Assembly (NCBI GenBank): GCA_946626265.1 | Contig: CAMOUE010000020.1 | Span: 1 to 17,957 of the forward strand | Reading direction: 5' to 3' | DNA from: an uncultured Eggerthellaceae bacterium | GTDB taxonomy: Bacteria > Actinomycetota > Coriobacteriia > Coriobacteriales > Eggerthellaceae | Length of the DNA: 17,957 nt | Shown: in pieces, positions 1 through 8,155 of the stretch | Position numbering within the stretch: the first letter of the stretch is position 1 | Layout: each line of letters opens with the position of its first letter | Made by a program: the position numbers and the translations under genes | Notes under the pieces: model-generated | The model's database searches: none | Told to the model about the DNA's origin: nothing | Seen by the model: only the letters and a program-made list of their open reading frames with translations

Positions 1-691
1 CGATGAGCGCATCGTCGAGGGCACGGCGGCAGAGCTTGCCGAAATGACGTTTGCGAACCTGACGGGCATGCTGGCTGCAAACCCACGGCCCGTGGCGCGC
101 GCGTTCGCCGCTCCATCGCTTGCCGACGGCGATTTCCTGCGCGGAAAGGCGCCTATGACGAAGGAAGAAGTCCGTGCGCTCGTCATATCGAAGCTGCGCA
201 TTGCCTCGGGCCATACGGTATGGGATGTCGGTGCCGGTACGGGATCGGTTTCGGTGGAGGCGGCGCTGGCCGCTTCGCGCGGAACCGTGTGCGCCATCGA
301 GCGCAACGCCGACGCCATCGAGCTGATGCGCAGGAACCGCGCGGCGTTCGGCTTGACGAACCTCGTGGTGGTGGAAGGCGAAGCGCCTGCGGCGCTTGCC
401 GGTCTGCCTGCGCCCGACCGGGTTTTCATCGGAGGGTCGGCGGGCAACCTCGACGCCATCATCGAAACCGCTCTGAGCGCCAACCCGCATGCGCGGGTTT
501 GCGCTACGGCCATCACGCTCGAGACGCTCTCGGGCATGCTCGAGTGCCTGCGCAACCGCGGCGTCGAGGACGCCGACATCGTGCAGGTGTCGGTCGCGCG
601 TGCGGACAAGGTGGGCTCGTACCACCTGATGCGCGCCGAGAATCCCATTTACATAATCACCGCCGAGTTCGACGGGGGCGATGCTCGATGA
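1..691 (+). CDS. cbiT: CbiE-CbiT fusion, C-terminal part (precorrin-6Y/cobalt-precorrin methyltransferase and decarboxylase), 5' partial
   Basis: The reading frame is open from the left edge (first full codon at position 2), so the gene begins outside the window. The first residues, DERIVEGTAAELAE, resemble the end of a CbiE/CobL tetrapyrrole methylase domain. They are followed by a complete CbiT-type SAM methyltransferase with the glycine-rich SAM loop VWDVGAGTGSVSVEAA and an acidic segment (AIERNADAIELM) expected to bind the ribose. In the family, CbiE methylates C5 and CbiT methylates C15 and decarboxylates the C12 acetate of cobalt-precorrin-7/-6. An in-frame ATG at 44 exists, but the coding signal runs upstream of it without a break, so I read this as a fused CbiET (CobL-like) protein rather than stand-alone CbiT. 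The stop overlaps the cbiA start by 4 bases (ATGA), indicating one operon with translational coupling. Confidence 0.9.
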   Translation, partial: DERIVEGTAAELAEMTFANLTGMLAANPRPVARAFAAPSLADGDFLRGKAPMTKEEVRALVISKLRIASGHTVWDVGAGTGSVSVEAALAASRGTVCAIERNADAIELMRRNRAAFGLTNLVVVEGEAPAALAGLPAPDRVFIGGSAGNLDAIIETALSANPHARVCATAITLETLSGMLECLRNRGVEDADIVQVSVARADKVGSYHLMRAENPIYIITAEFDGGDAR

Positions 692-2091
692 CGGACATCG
701 TCGCGCCGCGCATCCTCATAGGCGCGCCCGCCAGCGGCGGGGGAAAGACGACGTTCACGTGCGGGCTTCTGCATGCGCTCGTGCGGCGTGGGCTGAAGGC
801 GGCTGCGTGCAAGTGCGGTCCCGATTACATCGACCCCATGTTCCACAGCGAGGTCATCGGCGCCTTCTCGCGCAACCTCGATCTGTTCTTCTCCAGCGAA
901 GAGCAGGTCAGGCGGCTGGTCGCCGACAGCGCCCTGCACAGCGACATCACGGTTATCGAAGGCGTCATGGGTTACTACGACGGCATCGCGGTCAGCGACA
1001 TGGCATCAGCGTGGGACGTGGCCCGCGCAACCGACGCCCCTGCCGTGCTCGTCATCGACGGTCGCGGGCGCGCACGCTCGATTGCCGCCGAGGTGGCGGG
1101 CTTCGCGCGCTTCCGTGAGGACAGCCGAGTGGCCGGCGTGGTGCTCAACCGCGTGTCGCCCATGTTGTACCCGCGCCTGAAATCCCTCATCGAGGACGAA
1201 ACCGGCATCGCCGTGTACGGCTATCTGCCCGTACTCGACGATTGCAGCCTCGAGAGCCGCCATCTGGGTTTGGTGACGGCTGCCGAGGTTGACGACTTGC
1301 GGGGAAAGCTCGACAGGCTTGCAGCGGTCATGGAGGAAACGGTCGATATTGATGGGCTGGTCGGCCTCGCGGCAGGAGCGCCTGCGCTCGGAAGCTCGGA
1401 TTGGCAAGGCGCAGATCCGATTGGCTTGGACCGCCCCGTTCGCGTCGGTGTGGCGCGCGATGACGCGTTTTGCTTCTACTATGTAGACGCTCTGCGCCTG
1501 CTGGGCCATCTCGGCGCGGAGCTCGTCGAGTTCTCGCCTCTTGCAGATTCCAGCCTGCCAGACGGCATTTCCGGCCTCTACATCGGCGGCGGGTATCCCG
1601 AGCTGCACGCAGACGAGCTGAGCGCCAACGCATCCATGCGCGCCTCGATTGCGCAAGCTGTGCGCGCGGGGATGCCGACGATTGCCGAGTGCGGTGGCTT
1701 CATGTATTTGCACGATGCGCTCGAAAACGCCGACGGCGAGGCGTTCGAGCAGGTCGGTGTCGTGTCGGGTACGTCGTTCAAGACGAGCAAGCTCTCGAGG
1801 TTCGGCTACGTGACGCTCACGGCGTCGTGCGACGGCATGCTCGCGTCCGAGGGCGGGCAATTGCGGGCGCATGAGTTTCACTACTGGGATAGCCAGAATC
1901 CCGGCGACTCGTTCGTCGCCGAGAAGCCCCAATCGAGCCGCACTTGGACATGCGGCTTTTCGACGTCCGTTCTCTACGCCGGATATCCGCATTTGTACCT
2001 TCCGGGTTCGCCGCAGGCGGCCGCACGGTTCGTGAGGTCATGCGCCGCATACGGAAACGAAGCACAGCTCCCGCCTGCATCGAGGCCATGA
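688..2091 (+). CDS. cbiA: Cobyrinate a,c-diamide synthase (CbiA/CobB)
   Basis: This 467-residue protein amidates the a and c side chains of (cobalt-)cobyrinate using glutamine and ATP. The N-terminal P-loop domain carries PASGGGKTTFT (about residues 14-24), the family segment CGPDYIDPMFH and the EGVMGYYDG motif. The C-terminal half is a class-I-like glutamine amidotransferase with GLYIGGGYPELHADEL, the nucleophile region IAECGGFMYLHDAL (Cys335) and HEFHYWDS. Length is normal for the family (about 450-470). The frame is open further upstream, but the ATG at 688 overlaps the previous stop and gives the conserved start of the P-loop domain; anything before it would be antisense-like, Arg-rich sequence. 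It sits between cbiET and a CobD-like gene in a continuous operon. Confidence 0.95.
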   Translation: MTDIVAPRILIGAPASGGGKTTFTCGLLHALVRRGLKAAACKCGPDYIDPMFHSEVIGAFSRNLDLFFSSEEQVRRLVADSALHSDITVIEGVMGYYDGIAVSDMASAWDVARATDAPAVLVIDGRGRARSIAAEVAGFARFREDSRVAGVVLNRVSPMLYPRLKSLIEDETGIAVYGYLPVLDDCSLESRHLGLVTAAEVDDLRGKLDRLAAVMEETVDIDGLVGLAAGAPALGSSDWQGADPIGLDRPVRVGVARDDAFCFYYVDALRLLGHLGAELVEFSPLADSSLPDGISGLYIGGGYPELHADELSANASMRASIAQAVRAGMPTIAECGGFMYLHDALENADGEAFEQVGVVSGTSFKTSKLSRFGYVTLTASCDGMLASEGGQLRAHEFHYWDSQNPGDSFVAEKPQSSRTWTCGFSTSVLYAGYPHLYLPGSPQAAARFVRSCAAYGNEAQLPPASRP

Positions 2092-2104
2092 GGTGGAACG
2101 AGAC

Positions 2105-3172
2105 ATGGAACGATTCGAACACGGTGGAGATATCTACACGCATGTCGGCGTGGTCGACTTCTCTGCGAACATCAACCCGCTCGGCATGCCTTCCGCAGTC
2201 GTCGATGCCCTGCGCGACAACATCGCGAGCTTCGAGGCGTATCCCGACCTCGAATGCCGCGACCTGCGAAAGGCGATAGCCCAGTCTGAAGGCGTGCCGG
2301 TCGACTACGTTGTCTGCACGGCCGGCGCCACCGACTTGCTCCATCGCCTCTGCCGGGCGTTGAAGCTGCAATCGGCGCTCGTGACGGCGCCGTGCTTCTC
2401 TGGATACGAACAAGCGCTCGAGCAGGCGGGGGCGAAAATACTGCGCCACCCGCTCGCCGAGCGGGACGGTTTCGACCTGACGGAATCCATCTTGGGCTTC
2501 GCTGCGGGAGACGACGTGCCCGAGGCGGTGTTTCTCTGCAATCCGAACAACCCGACGGGTTTGACCATCGAGTGCGATCTGCTCGCGCGCATTCTCGACG
2601 AAGCGCGGGATGCGGGCGTCTACGTAGTGCTCGACGAGTGCTTCCTCGACTTCACGCACGAGCAGACGGCGGTTCCCCTTTGCGAGGCCTATCCGAACCT
2701 CGTGGTCATGCGCGCGTTCACGAAGATGTACGCCATGGCAGGGCTGCGCTTGGGATACGGGATCTGCTCCGATGCGGGCGCGGTGGAGCGCATCGTCGCC
2801 GAGGGACAGCAGTGGGCGGTGTCCACGCCGGCGCAAGTTGCGGGCGTCGCCGCGCTTCAGGTTGACGGCTGGATCGAGCGCACGCGCGCCTACGTCGACG
2901 AGCAGCGGGCCATTCTGGCCGCCGGGCTCGAAGCGTGCGGCATGCACGTGGTGCCCGGCAAGGCGAACTACCTGATGTTCGGCAGCGACCGGGATATGTA
3001 CGGCCCGCTTCTGGAGCGGGGCTTTCTGATTCGCCGCTGCGAGAACTACGTCGGGCTCGACGCGCGCTGGTTCCGCATAGCCGTGCGCACCGCTTCCGAG
3101 AACGAGGCGTTCCTCGCGGCGTTGCGCGAGGTTGTCGGCATGGGCGGCGTTTGTTCGACGACTACGGCGTGA
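2105..3172 (+). CDS. cobD: Threonine-phosphate decarboxylase-like PLP enzyme (CobD)
   Basis: This 355-residue fold-type I PLP enzyme is related to histidinol-phosphate aminotransferase. It shows the CobD-typical N-terminus FEHGGDIYTHVG...FSANINPLGMP, the motif NPNNPTG, the PLP-pyridine aspartate in VVLDECFLDFT and the Schiff-base lysine in AFTKMYAMAGLRLGYG (about Lys207). CobD makes (R)-1-amino-2-propanol phosphate, the linker between the corrin ring and the nucleotide loop. Cobalamin gene context on both sides favours this over HisC. I chose the ATG at 2105 because AGGTGG at 2091-2096 is a well-spaced ribosome binding site. An in-frame GTG at 2093, two bases after the cbiA stop, is an alternative that adds four residues. 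CbiB, the partner that attaches the linker, is not in the window. Confidence 0.9.
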   Translation: MERFEHGGDIYTHVGVVDFSANINPLGMPSAVVDALRDNIASFEAYPDLECRDLRKAIAQSEGVPVDYVVCTAGATDLLHRLCRALKLQSALVTAPCFSGYEQALEQAGAKILRHPLAERDGFDLTESILGFAAGDDVPEAVFLCNPNNPTGLTIECDLLARILDEARDAGVYVVLDECFLDFTHEQTAVPLCEAYPNLVVMRAFTKMYAMAGLRLGYGICSDAGAVERIVAEGQQWAVSTPAQVAGVAALQVDGWIERTRAYVDEQRAILAAGLEACGMHVVPGKANYLMFGSDRDMYGPLLERGFLIRRCENYVGLDARWFRIAVRTASENEAFLAALREVVGMGGVCSTTTA

Positions 3173-3225
3173 GAAGCGGGCGATAAGGTAATGAAAACGT
3201 TGCGCAACAGGCGAAAGGGGTGCGC

Positions 3226-4728
3226 ATGACAGCAAAGCCGATAATGATTCAAGGCACCATGTCGGGGGCGGGGAAGAGCTTGCTCGCGGCGGGGCTCTGC
3301 CGCATATTTGCCCAAGACGGGTATAAGGTTGCCCCGTTCAAGTCGCAGAACATGGCGCTGAACTCGTCCATCACCGCGGAGGGTGCCGAGATGGGTCGCG
3401 CCCAGGTCGTGCAGGCCGAGGCTGCTGGCGTGCCGCCCGAGGCGGCGATGAACCCGATTCTTCTCAAACCCACGAACGACACGGGCTCGCAGGTCATCGT
3501 GAACGGTCACGTTCTTGGCACGATGAGCGCGCGCGAGTACTTCGCCTACAAGCACAACCTCATCCCCGACATCATGAAGGCCTACGACGACCTGGCGAGC
3601 AGGTTTGACATCATCGTCATCGAGGGCGCGGGCAGCCCCGCCGAGATAAACTTGAAGGACGACGACATCGTGAACATGGGCATGGCCAAGATGGCGTCGT
3701 CGCCGGTGCTCCTTGCCGGCGACATCGACCGCGGTGGCGTGTTCGCCCAGCTCCTCGGGACGCTCATGCTGCTCGACGAATCCGAGCGCCCTTACATGAA
3801 GGGGCTCATCGTCAACAAGTTCCGCGGCGACAAGACGATTCTGGACCCGGGCCTCGACATCCTGCGCGAGCGCAGCGGGCTTCCGATCGCGGGCGTCGTC
3901 CCGTACACGCTCCTCGACATCGACGACGAGGACAGCCTGTCCGACCGCCTCGACGTGCGAGGGGCTACCGCGGCCGTCGACGTCGCGGTCGTCCGCCTCC
4001 CGAAGATATCGAACTTCACCGACTTCATCGCGCTTGACGCCATCGACGGCATCGGGGTCCGCTACGTGCAACGCGCGTCCGACTTGGGCGAGCCCGACCT
4101 CATCATCCTTCCCGGCACGAAGAACACGCTCGCAGACCTCAAGTGGCTGCGCGAAAGCGGGCTCGAGACGGTCCTGCTGAAGCGCGCGGCTGCGGGCACG
4201 CCTGTGTTCGGCGTCTGCGGCGGCTACCAGATCCTCGGGCAGGAGGTGAGCGACCCGCTCGGCACCGAGGGCGGGGGGACGATGCGCGGTTTGGGCCTGC
4301 TCCCCATCCGCACGGTGTTCGAGCCCGAAAAGCACCAAGTGCGCTCGCAAGGCAGGATCGCGAACGTTGGCGGCCCGCTCGCGGCGCTTTCCGGCGTCGC
4401 CGTGGAGGGCTACGAGATCCACATGGGCACCACCGTGCTCGAAGGCGGCTCGCCCGTGTGCGAGCTCGAGGGCGAGGGCGGCACGAGCATGGACGGCTGC
4501 TGGTCGGGCAACGTGTACGGCAGCTACCTGCACGGCATCTTCGACACGAAGGAATGCGCGCAGGCTCTGGCGCGGGCGCTGTTCGAGATGAAGGGCCTCG
4601 ACGCCGAGTCGGTACAGGCGGTCGACATGAAGGCCTACAAGGACGCGCAATACGACAAGCTCGCGCAGGCGATGCGCGAGAACATGGACATGGAACTGGT
4701 GTATCGCATCATCGAGGAGGGCGTATGA
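3226..4728 (+). CDS. cbiP: Cobyric acid synthase (CbiP/CobQ)
   Basis: This 500-residue protein performs four glutamine- and ATP-dependent amidations at b, d, e and g of adenosylcobyrinate diamide. The N-terminus has the dethiobiotin-synthetase-like P-loop GTMSGAGKSLL (residues 10-20), then FKSQNMALNSS and ILLKPTNDTGSQV, all CobQ signatures. IIVIEGAGSPAEINL and GDIDRGGVFAQ follow. The glutamine amidotransferase domain has the nucleophile in FGVCGGYQILGQ (Cys331) and the histidine in YGSYLHGIFD (His436). The ATG at 3226 is preceded by AAAGGGG at 3214-3220 at 5-base spacing, which is better than the GTG at 3220 that lies inside that site. A 53-base gap separates it from cobD; its end overlaps cbiC by 4 bases. 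Confidence 0.96.
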   Translation: MTAKPIMIQGTMSGAGKSLLAAGLCRIFAQDGYKVAPFKSQNMALNSSITAEGAEMGRAQVVQAEAAGVPPEAAMNPILLKPTNDTGSQVIVNGHVLGTMSAREYFAYKHNLIPDIMKAYDDLASRFDIIVIEGAGSPAEINLKDDDIVNMGMAKMASSPVLLAGDIDRGGVFAQLLGTLMLLDESERPYMKGLIVNKFRGDKTILDPGLDILRERSGLPIAGVVPYTLLDIDDEDSLSDRLDVRGATAAVDVAVVRLPKISNFTDFIALDAIDGIGVRYVQRASDLGEPDLIILPGTKNTLADLKWLRESGLETVLLKRAAAGTPVFGVCGGYQILGQEVSDPLGTEGGGTMRGLGLLPIRTVFEPEKHQVRSQGRIANVGGPLAALSGVAVEGYEIHMGTTVLEGGSPVCELEGEGGTSMDGCWSGNVYGSYLHGIFDTKECAQALARALFEMKGLDAESVQAVDMKAYKDAQYDKLAQAMRENMDMELVYRIIEEGV

Positions 4729-5381
4729 GCAATTTGGAGAAGCTCGAGTTCGTGAAGCCGGCGGATATCGAGAAGCGGAGCTTCGAGATTATCACGAGCG
4801 AGCTGGGGGACAGGGTGCTCGACCCCGAAAACGAGCTCGTCATAAAGCGCGTCATCCACACATCGGCCGATTTCGAGTATGCGGATGCGCTCGCGTTCTC
4901 CGAGCATGCCACGACGAAGGGCGTCGAGGCCTTGCGCGGCGGATGCTCGATCGTCACCGACACGAAGATGGCCGCGTCCGGCATCAACAAGCGCGTGCTC
5001 GGGAAGTTCGGCGGCACCGTGTACAACTTCATCTCCGACGCCGACGTGGCGGCGGAGGCCAAGGAGCGGGGCGTCACGCGCTCGGCGGTGTGCATGGAGC
5101 GTGCGGCAGCGCTCGGCGAGCCGCTCGTGTACGCGGTCGGCAATGCGCCGACGGCGCTCGTCAGGCTCTACGAGATGCTGCAGGCGGGCGAGATGGCCTG
5201 CGAGCCGGCGCTCATCGTCGGCGTGCCCGTCGGGTTCGTGAACGTCGTCGAATCGAAGGAGCTCATCTGCGAGCTCGACGTCCCGCACATCGTCGCGCGC
5301 GGGCGCAAGGGCGGCAGCAACGTGGCGGCTGCCATCTGCAACGCGCTTCTGTACCTCGCGAGCGGCAACGTGCGCGAATAA
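4725..5381 (+). CDS. cbiC: Precorrin-8X/cobalt-precorrin-8 methylmutase (CbiC/CobH)
   Basis: This 218-residue enzyme moves the methyl group from C11 to C12 to give (cobalt-)cobyrinate. The family catalytic histidine is in VIHTSADFEYA (His45), followed by GCSIVTDTKMAASGI, NAPTAL and the conserved VGVPVGFVNVVESK and GRKGGSNVAAAI blocks. Length matches the family (about 210-220). The start at 4725 overlaps the cbiP stop (ATGA), and GAGGAGG lies just upstream at about 4713. This is the last gene of the upstream cobalamin operon; the order cbiET-cbiA-cobD-cbiP-cbiC does not follow the order of the pathway. Confidence 0.95.
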   Translation: MSNLEKLEFVKPADIEKRSFEIITSELGDRVLDPENELVIKRVIHTSADFEYADALAFSEHATTKGVEALRGGCSIVTDTKMAASGINKRVLGKFGGTVYNFISDADVAAEAKERGVTRSAVCMERAAALGEPLVYAVGNAPTALVRLYEMLQAGEMACEPALIVGVPVGFVNVVESKELICELDVPHIVARGRKGGSNVAAAICNALLYLASGNVRE

Positions 5382-5400
5382 TCCGAGCGATTCCGAACGC

Positions 5401-5473
5401 CTACCGTTTTTCAACAAATTGCACCAGAGGGAGGATTCGCAAAAGGCGTAGGTTGTCGAATGTGCTACCGTTT
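5401..5473. repeat. Two direct copies of CTACCGTTT between cbiC and the lipoprotein gene
   Basis: CTACCGTTT occurs at 5401-5409 and again at 5465-5473, exactly 64 bases apart, in the 125-base gap before the lipoprotein gene. A pair of 9-mers in so short a gap could be paired regulator sites or chance. I saw no clear terminator for the cobalamin operon and no convincing -35/-10 pair in this gap. Confidence 0.3.
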
Positions 5474-5506
5474 CGTGCAGGGTTAATCTAGGAGAAGGGA
5501 AGGACC

Positions 5507-6316
5507 ATGAAGAAGTATCTTGCTCTACTGTGCGCCGCATTGCTGTGTGCAGGATGTCTCGCGCTTGCTGCCTGCTCGGGCGGCACATCGGGGTCTGCTG
5601 CGTCCTCTAACGGATCCGCCGCTGCCTCGAGCGCTGCTTCCAGCCAGGCAGCCGACCCCGCCGCATCGTTCGTCGGCGACTGGAAGATCGTCGGCGCCAC
5701 GACGCAGGGAATCACCGTGGCGGGCGATTTCAGCCAATTCCTCGGCGATGAGGCGAACATGACGATCAACCTGAAAGAAGGCGGTACGGGCAGCGCGGTC
5801 GTCAACGAGGAGACGCAGGAAATCACCTGGAAGGTCGAGAACGACACGACGGTTTCGATGACCGCCAATGGCGAGACGCTCACGGGCGTTCTCGAGGACG
5901 GGATCATGAAAATCGAGATGCAGGATTCCGAGTTCACGGGTGAAATGCTGCTCTCGAAGGACGGCAGCACTCCCGTCGTGAAGGAGATTTCGGCCGAAGG
6001 CGCCCAGAGCATCACCTCCGAGGATGCGCTCGTCGGCGATTGGAAGCTGTCCGGCATGAACATCGCCGGAATGACGGCGTACGGCGATGCCGATCAGCTC
6101 TCGCAGCTTGCCGGCGGCACCGATACGACCATGACCATCGAGAAGGGCGGCTCCGGCACGCTCATGGGAGAGCAGGTCGAATGGAGCGTCAGCGCTGACG
6201 GCGCGGTCGTCTCGATGAGCGGGATGGACATCCCCGTCAAGTCGTTCGACGGCGGCCTCATGATCGACCTGTCCGACGTGCTCGGCACCACCATGATCAT
6301 GACGTTCTCCAAGTAA
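5507..6316 (+). CDS. Secreted lipoprotein with two tandem copies of one domain, function unknown
   Basis: The 269-residue product starts with a lipoprotein signal peptide: MKK, a hydrophobic stretch, then LAAC with the lipidated Cys at 23. A Ser/Ala/Gly-rich linker runs to about residue 52. Two related domains follow. VGDWK occurs at residues 56-60 and 176-180, exactly 120 apart, and each copy continues with a glycine/threonine-rich beta-strand pattern (for example TMTIEKGGSGT in copy 2 against NMTINLKEGGTGS in copy 1). It is expected on the outer face of the membrane. The start has a strong ribosome binding site (GGAGAAGGGAAGG at 5491-5503). The domain resembles small beta-barrel lipoprotein domains common in Coriobacteriia, but I cannot name a family. 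Its position between two cobalamin operons may mean nothing, or a surface role related to corrinoid or cobalt; the sequence does not decide. Confidence 0.85.
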   Translation: MKKYLALLCAALLCAGCLALAACSGGTSGSAASSNGSAAASSAASSQAADPAASFVGDWKIVGATTQGITVAGDFSQFLGDEANMTINLKEGGTGSAVVNEETQEITWKVENDTTVSMTANGETLTGVLEDGIMKIEMQDSEFTGEMLLSKDGSTPVVKEISAEGAQSITSEDALVGDWKLSGMNIAGMTAYGDADQLSQLAGGTDTTMTIEKGGSGTLMGEQVEWSVSADGAVVSMSGMDIPVKSFDGGLMIDLSDVLGTTMIMTFSK

Positions 6317-6336
6317 TCGAATAGGCGAAAAGCAAT

Positions 6337-6369
6337 GAAGCGGGCCGGACGATTCGTCCGGCCCGCTTC
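6337..6369. terminator. Perfect 15-bp hairpin between convergent genes, probable bidirectional terminator
   Basis: The left arm 6337-6351 (GAAGCGGGCCGGACG) and right arm 6355-6369 are perfect reverse complements around the 3-base loop ATT. It lies 20 bases past the lipoprotein stop and 60 bases past the end of the opposing gene. There is no long T run on the + side (GCGTGTC follows). On the - side it is followed by ATTGCTTTTC, so termination in that direction looks more classical. Confidence 0.7.
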
Positions 6370-6429
6370 GCGTGTCAGGGTTTCGGAGTGCGTCGGGGCT
6401 TTGGGACCCTGATGCACTGAACAGCGGCT

Positions 6430-6912
6430 TTACGCCTCCTCGGCATCCTCTTCGTCGGTCTTCTTCGGAACGCGTTCGGTGACGTTTGCCAGGATGAGGT
6501 CGAACGGCAGGCCGGACCACTGGTCTTTCGCGAGCGTGTGCGAGTAGGCGTCCGTGATCTCGACGAGCTCTTCCTTGCGCATGAAGTAGATGCTGGCTCT
6601 TTCGCTCAGGCCGTGGCGCATGGCGTCCTTGATCAGCTGGTGCAGATCGTCGACGTGCATGCCCTGCTTGTCGGACGACGTCTTGAGGACGAACTTGCCT
6701 TCGTCGTTGAGTGCCGCGCCCTTCACGGCGTATTTCTGGACGTCGGAAACCCAGCTGTCGTCGTCGTAGAGGGGGTTGTGGGCTACGAAGACTTCGCTGC
6801 TGCTGTTCATGACATCTAAAATCCTCAGCAGGAGTGAAATGTCCATATCCGGTTTTGCTTCCGCGAGCATCTTCTTGTACTCGCGCACCTTATCCCACAT
6901 TACGTCTTCCAT
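6430..6912 (-). CDS. Conserved-looking small acidic protein of unknown function
   Basis: The 160-residue cytoplasmic protein has no signal peptide or membrane segment. I do not recognise the family. The N-terminal half is helical (DKVREYKKMLAEAKPDM...), a central part carries AHNPLYDDDSWVSDVQKYAVKG, and the tail is highly acidic (KKTDEEDAEEA). The segment LHQLIKDAMRHGLSERASIYFMRKEELVEI might be a small ligand-binding or regulatory fold, but this is a guess. The ATG at 6912 (reverse strand) is preceded by GAAAGGAA at good spacing. It is transcribed divergently from the cobT operon and faces the lipoprotein gene, so it is a single-gene unit. The long opposite-strand frame inside it is less protein-like, and the ribosome binding site supports this strand. 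Confidence 0.75.
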   Translation of the reverse strand: MEDVMWDKVREYKKMLAEAKPDMDISLLLRILDVMNSSSEVFVAHNPLYDDDSWVSDVQKYAVKGAALNDEGKFVLKTSSDKQGMHVDDLHQLIKDAMRHGLSERASIYFMRKEELVEITDAYSHTLAKDQWSGLPFDLILANVTERVPKKTDEEDAEEA

Positions 6913-6984
6913 GAGGTTCCTTTCTTCGAGTTAGGGGCTAAAGTGCCATATTCCATGCTAAAGCAAGCAACGTAGAGCGGCCAA

Positions 6985-7060
6985 AGCGCGACCTATGTAA
7001 TAAAATAAATTTATAATAGCAAATCAAAACTAGTATATGATGAGCATAATGTAAAGATGA
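6985..7060 (+). promoter_or_regulatory. AT-rich divergent promoter region upstream of cobT
   Basis: The gap 6913-7093 is strikingly AT-rich compared with its surroundings. On the + strand TATAAT at 7012-7017 matches the -10 consensus exactly, though the matching -35 position (about 6989-6994, CGACCT) is poor. TATGAT at 7036-7041 and CATAAT at 7045-7050 are alternative -10 elements. The same stretch probably holds the promoter of the divergent gene at 6912. The leader is too short and lacks the conserved boxes for a cobalamin riboswitch. Confidence 0.4.
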
Positions 7061-7093
7061 CTACTCAGTTCGGATATACGGGAAAAGGTTTCG

Positions 7094-8155
7094 ATGCACG
7101 AGAATCTTGATGCTATGCTCGATCGGGTCGAGGGGGCCGACGAACAGGCTCGCCTTGCCGCCCGCGATAGGTGGAATGCCGTCGCCAAGCCGATTGGGAG
7201 CCTGGGTGCCCTCGAGACCATGGTCGAGGACATCGCGGCGCTCATCGGCACGCCGGATGTCGAGATCGGCAAGCGCGCGGTCGTCGTGCTCTGTGCGGAC
7301 AACGGCGTCGTCGCCCAAGGGGTCTCCCAGTGCGGCAGCGAGGTCACGACGGTCGTGTGCGGCAGCGTTGCCAAAGGCGTCTCGTCGGTCTGCACGATGG
7401 CGCATACCGCCGGCATCGACGCATTTGCCGTCGACATGGGCATGGCAACTCCCTCCGATGCGCCCGGTGTGATCGACCGCAGCATCGCGCGGGGGACAGG
7501 AGACATCTCGCTCGGTCCCGCCATGACGCGCGAGCAGGCGCTCTGCGCCATCCGAACGGGCATCGAGCTCGTCGGCATGCTCAAGGAAAAGGGCTACAAG
7601 CTGCTCGCTACCGGCGAGATGGGCATTGGAAACACGACGACGTCGAGCGCGATGGCCTCCGTGCTTCTCGGCTTGCCCGTCGAGGCGGTCACGGGGCGCG
7701 GCGCGGGCCTTTCCGACGACGGCCTCGAGCGCAAGAAGCGTGCGATCGCCCGCGCGATCGAAGTGAACGTTCCCGACCCGGACGATCCCATCGACGTTCT
7801 GGCGAAGCTCGGCGGGTTCGACATCGCGGGGCTCGCCGGCATGTTCATAGGCGGCGCCCTGCATCGGGTTCCGATAATCATCGACGGATTCATCAGCGCC
7901 CTCGCGGCCGTCACGGCGGCGCGCATCTGCCCGTCGTGCACGACGGCGATGCTCGCATCCCACATGTCGGCGGAGCCGGCGGCGCGCATGCTCATAGACG
8001 AGCTCGGCGTGGAACCCGTGATCCGGGCGGGGCTCCGTCTCGGTGAGGGAACCGGGGCGGTTTGCCTCGTGCCTCTGCTCGATGCAGCCCTCGCGCTCTA
8101 CAACGGCACGACGTTCGACGATTCCGGAATCGAAGCATACGAGGTCGACCTGTAA
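7094..8155 (+). CDS. cobT: Nicotinate-nucleotide--dimethylbenzimidazole phosphoribosyltransferase (CobT)
   Basis: This 353-residue enzyme activates the lower-ligand base by forming its alpha-ribotide from nicotinate mononucleotide. Family blocks are visible in order: RWNAVAKPIGSLGALE near the N-terminus, VVLCADNGVVAQGVSQC, GEMGIGNTTTSSAMASVLLG, VTGRGAGLSDDGL, and RLGEGTGAVCLVPLLDAAL, whose Glu318 corresponds to the catalytic base of the family. Length matches the family (about 350). The ATG at 7094 follows AAAAGG at about 7083. It opens a four-gene operon whose joints are overlaps or gaps of a few bases. Its presence means the organism can attach a lower base, but does not say which base is used. 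Confidence 0.96.
   Translation: MHENLDAMLDRVEGADEQARLAARDRWNAVAKPIGSLGALETMVEDIAALIGTPDVEIGKRAVVVLCADNGVVAQGVSQCGSEVTTVVCGSVAKGVSSVCTMAHTAGIDAFAVDMGMATPSDAPGVIDRSIARGTGDISLGPAMTREQALCAIRTGIELVGMLKEKGYKLLATGEMGIGNTTTSSAMASVLLGLPVEAVTGRGAGLSDDGLERKKRAIARAIEVNVPDPDDPIDVLAKLGGFDIAGLAGMFIGGALHRVPIIIDGFISALAAVTAARICPSCTTAMLASHMSAEPAARMLIDELGVEPVIRAGLRLGEGTGAVCLVPLLDAALALYNGTTFDDSGIEAYEVDL

Noticed and set aside
220..687. N-terminal extension of the cbiA frame
   Set aside because: The extension overlaps cbiT, reads as Arg-rich shadow sequence, and the ATG at 688 gives the normal family start.
1006..4650. Long - strand frames opposite cbiA, cobD and cbiP (for example 3046-4650 and 1817-3235)
   Set aside because: Same codon-bias shadow pattern; none has recognisable domains or a convincing ribosome binding site, and all lie over well-identified genes.
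4143..4724. N-terminal extension of the cbiC frame
   Set aside because: It overlaps cbiP in another frame and is Arg/Gly/His-rich; the ATG at 4725 gives the standard CbiC length.
6913..7093. Cobalamin riboswitch upstream of cobT
   Set aside because: The gap is about 180 bases, AT-rich and without a recognisable B12 box or the long structured core. The leader of the upstream operon lies outside the window and could not be examined.
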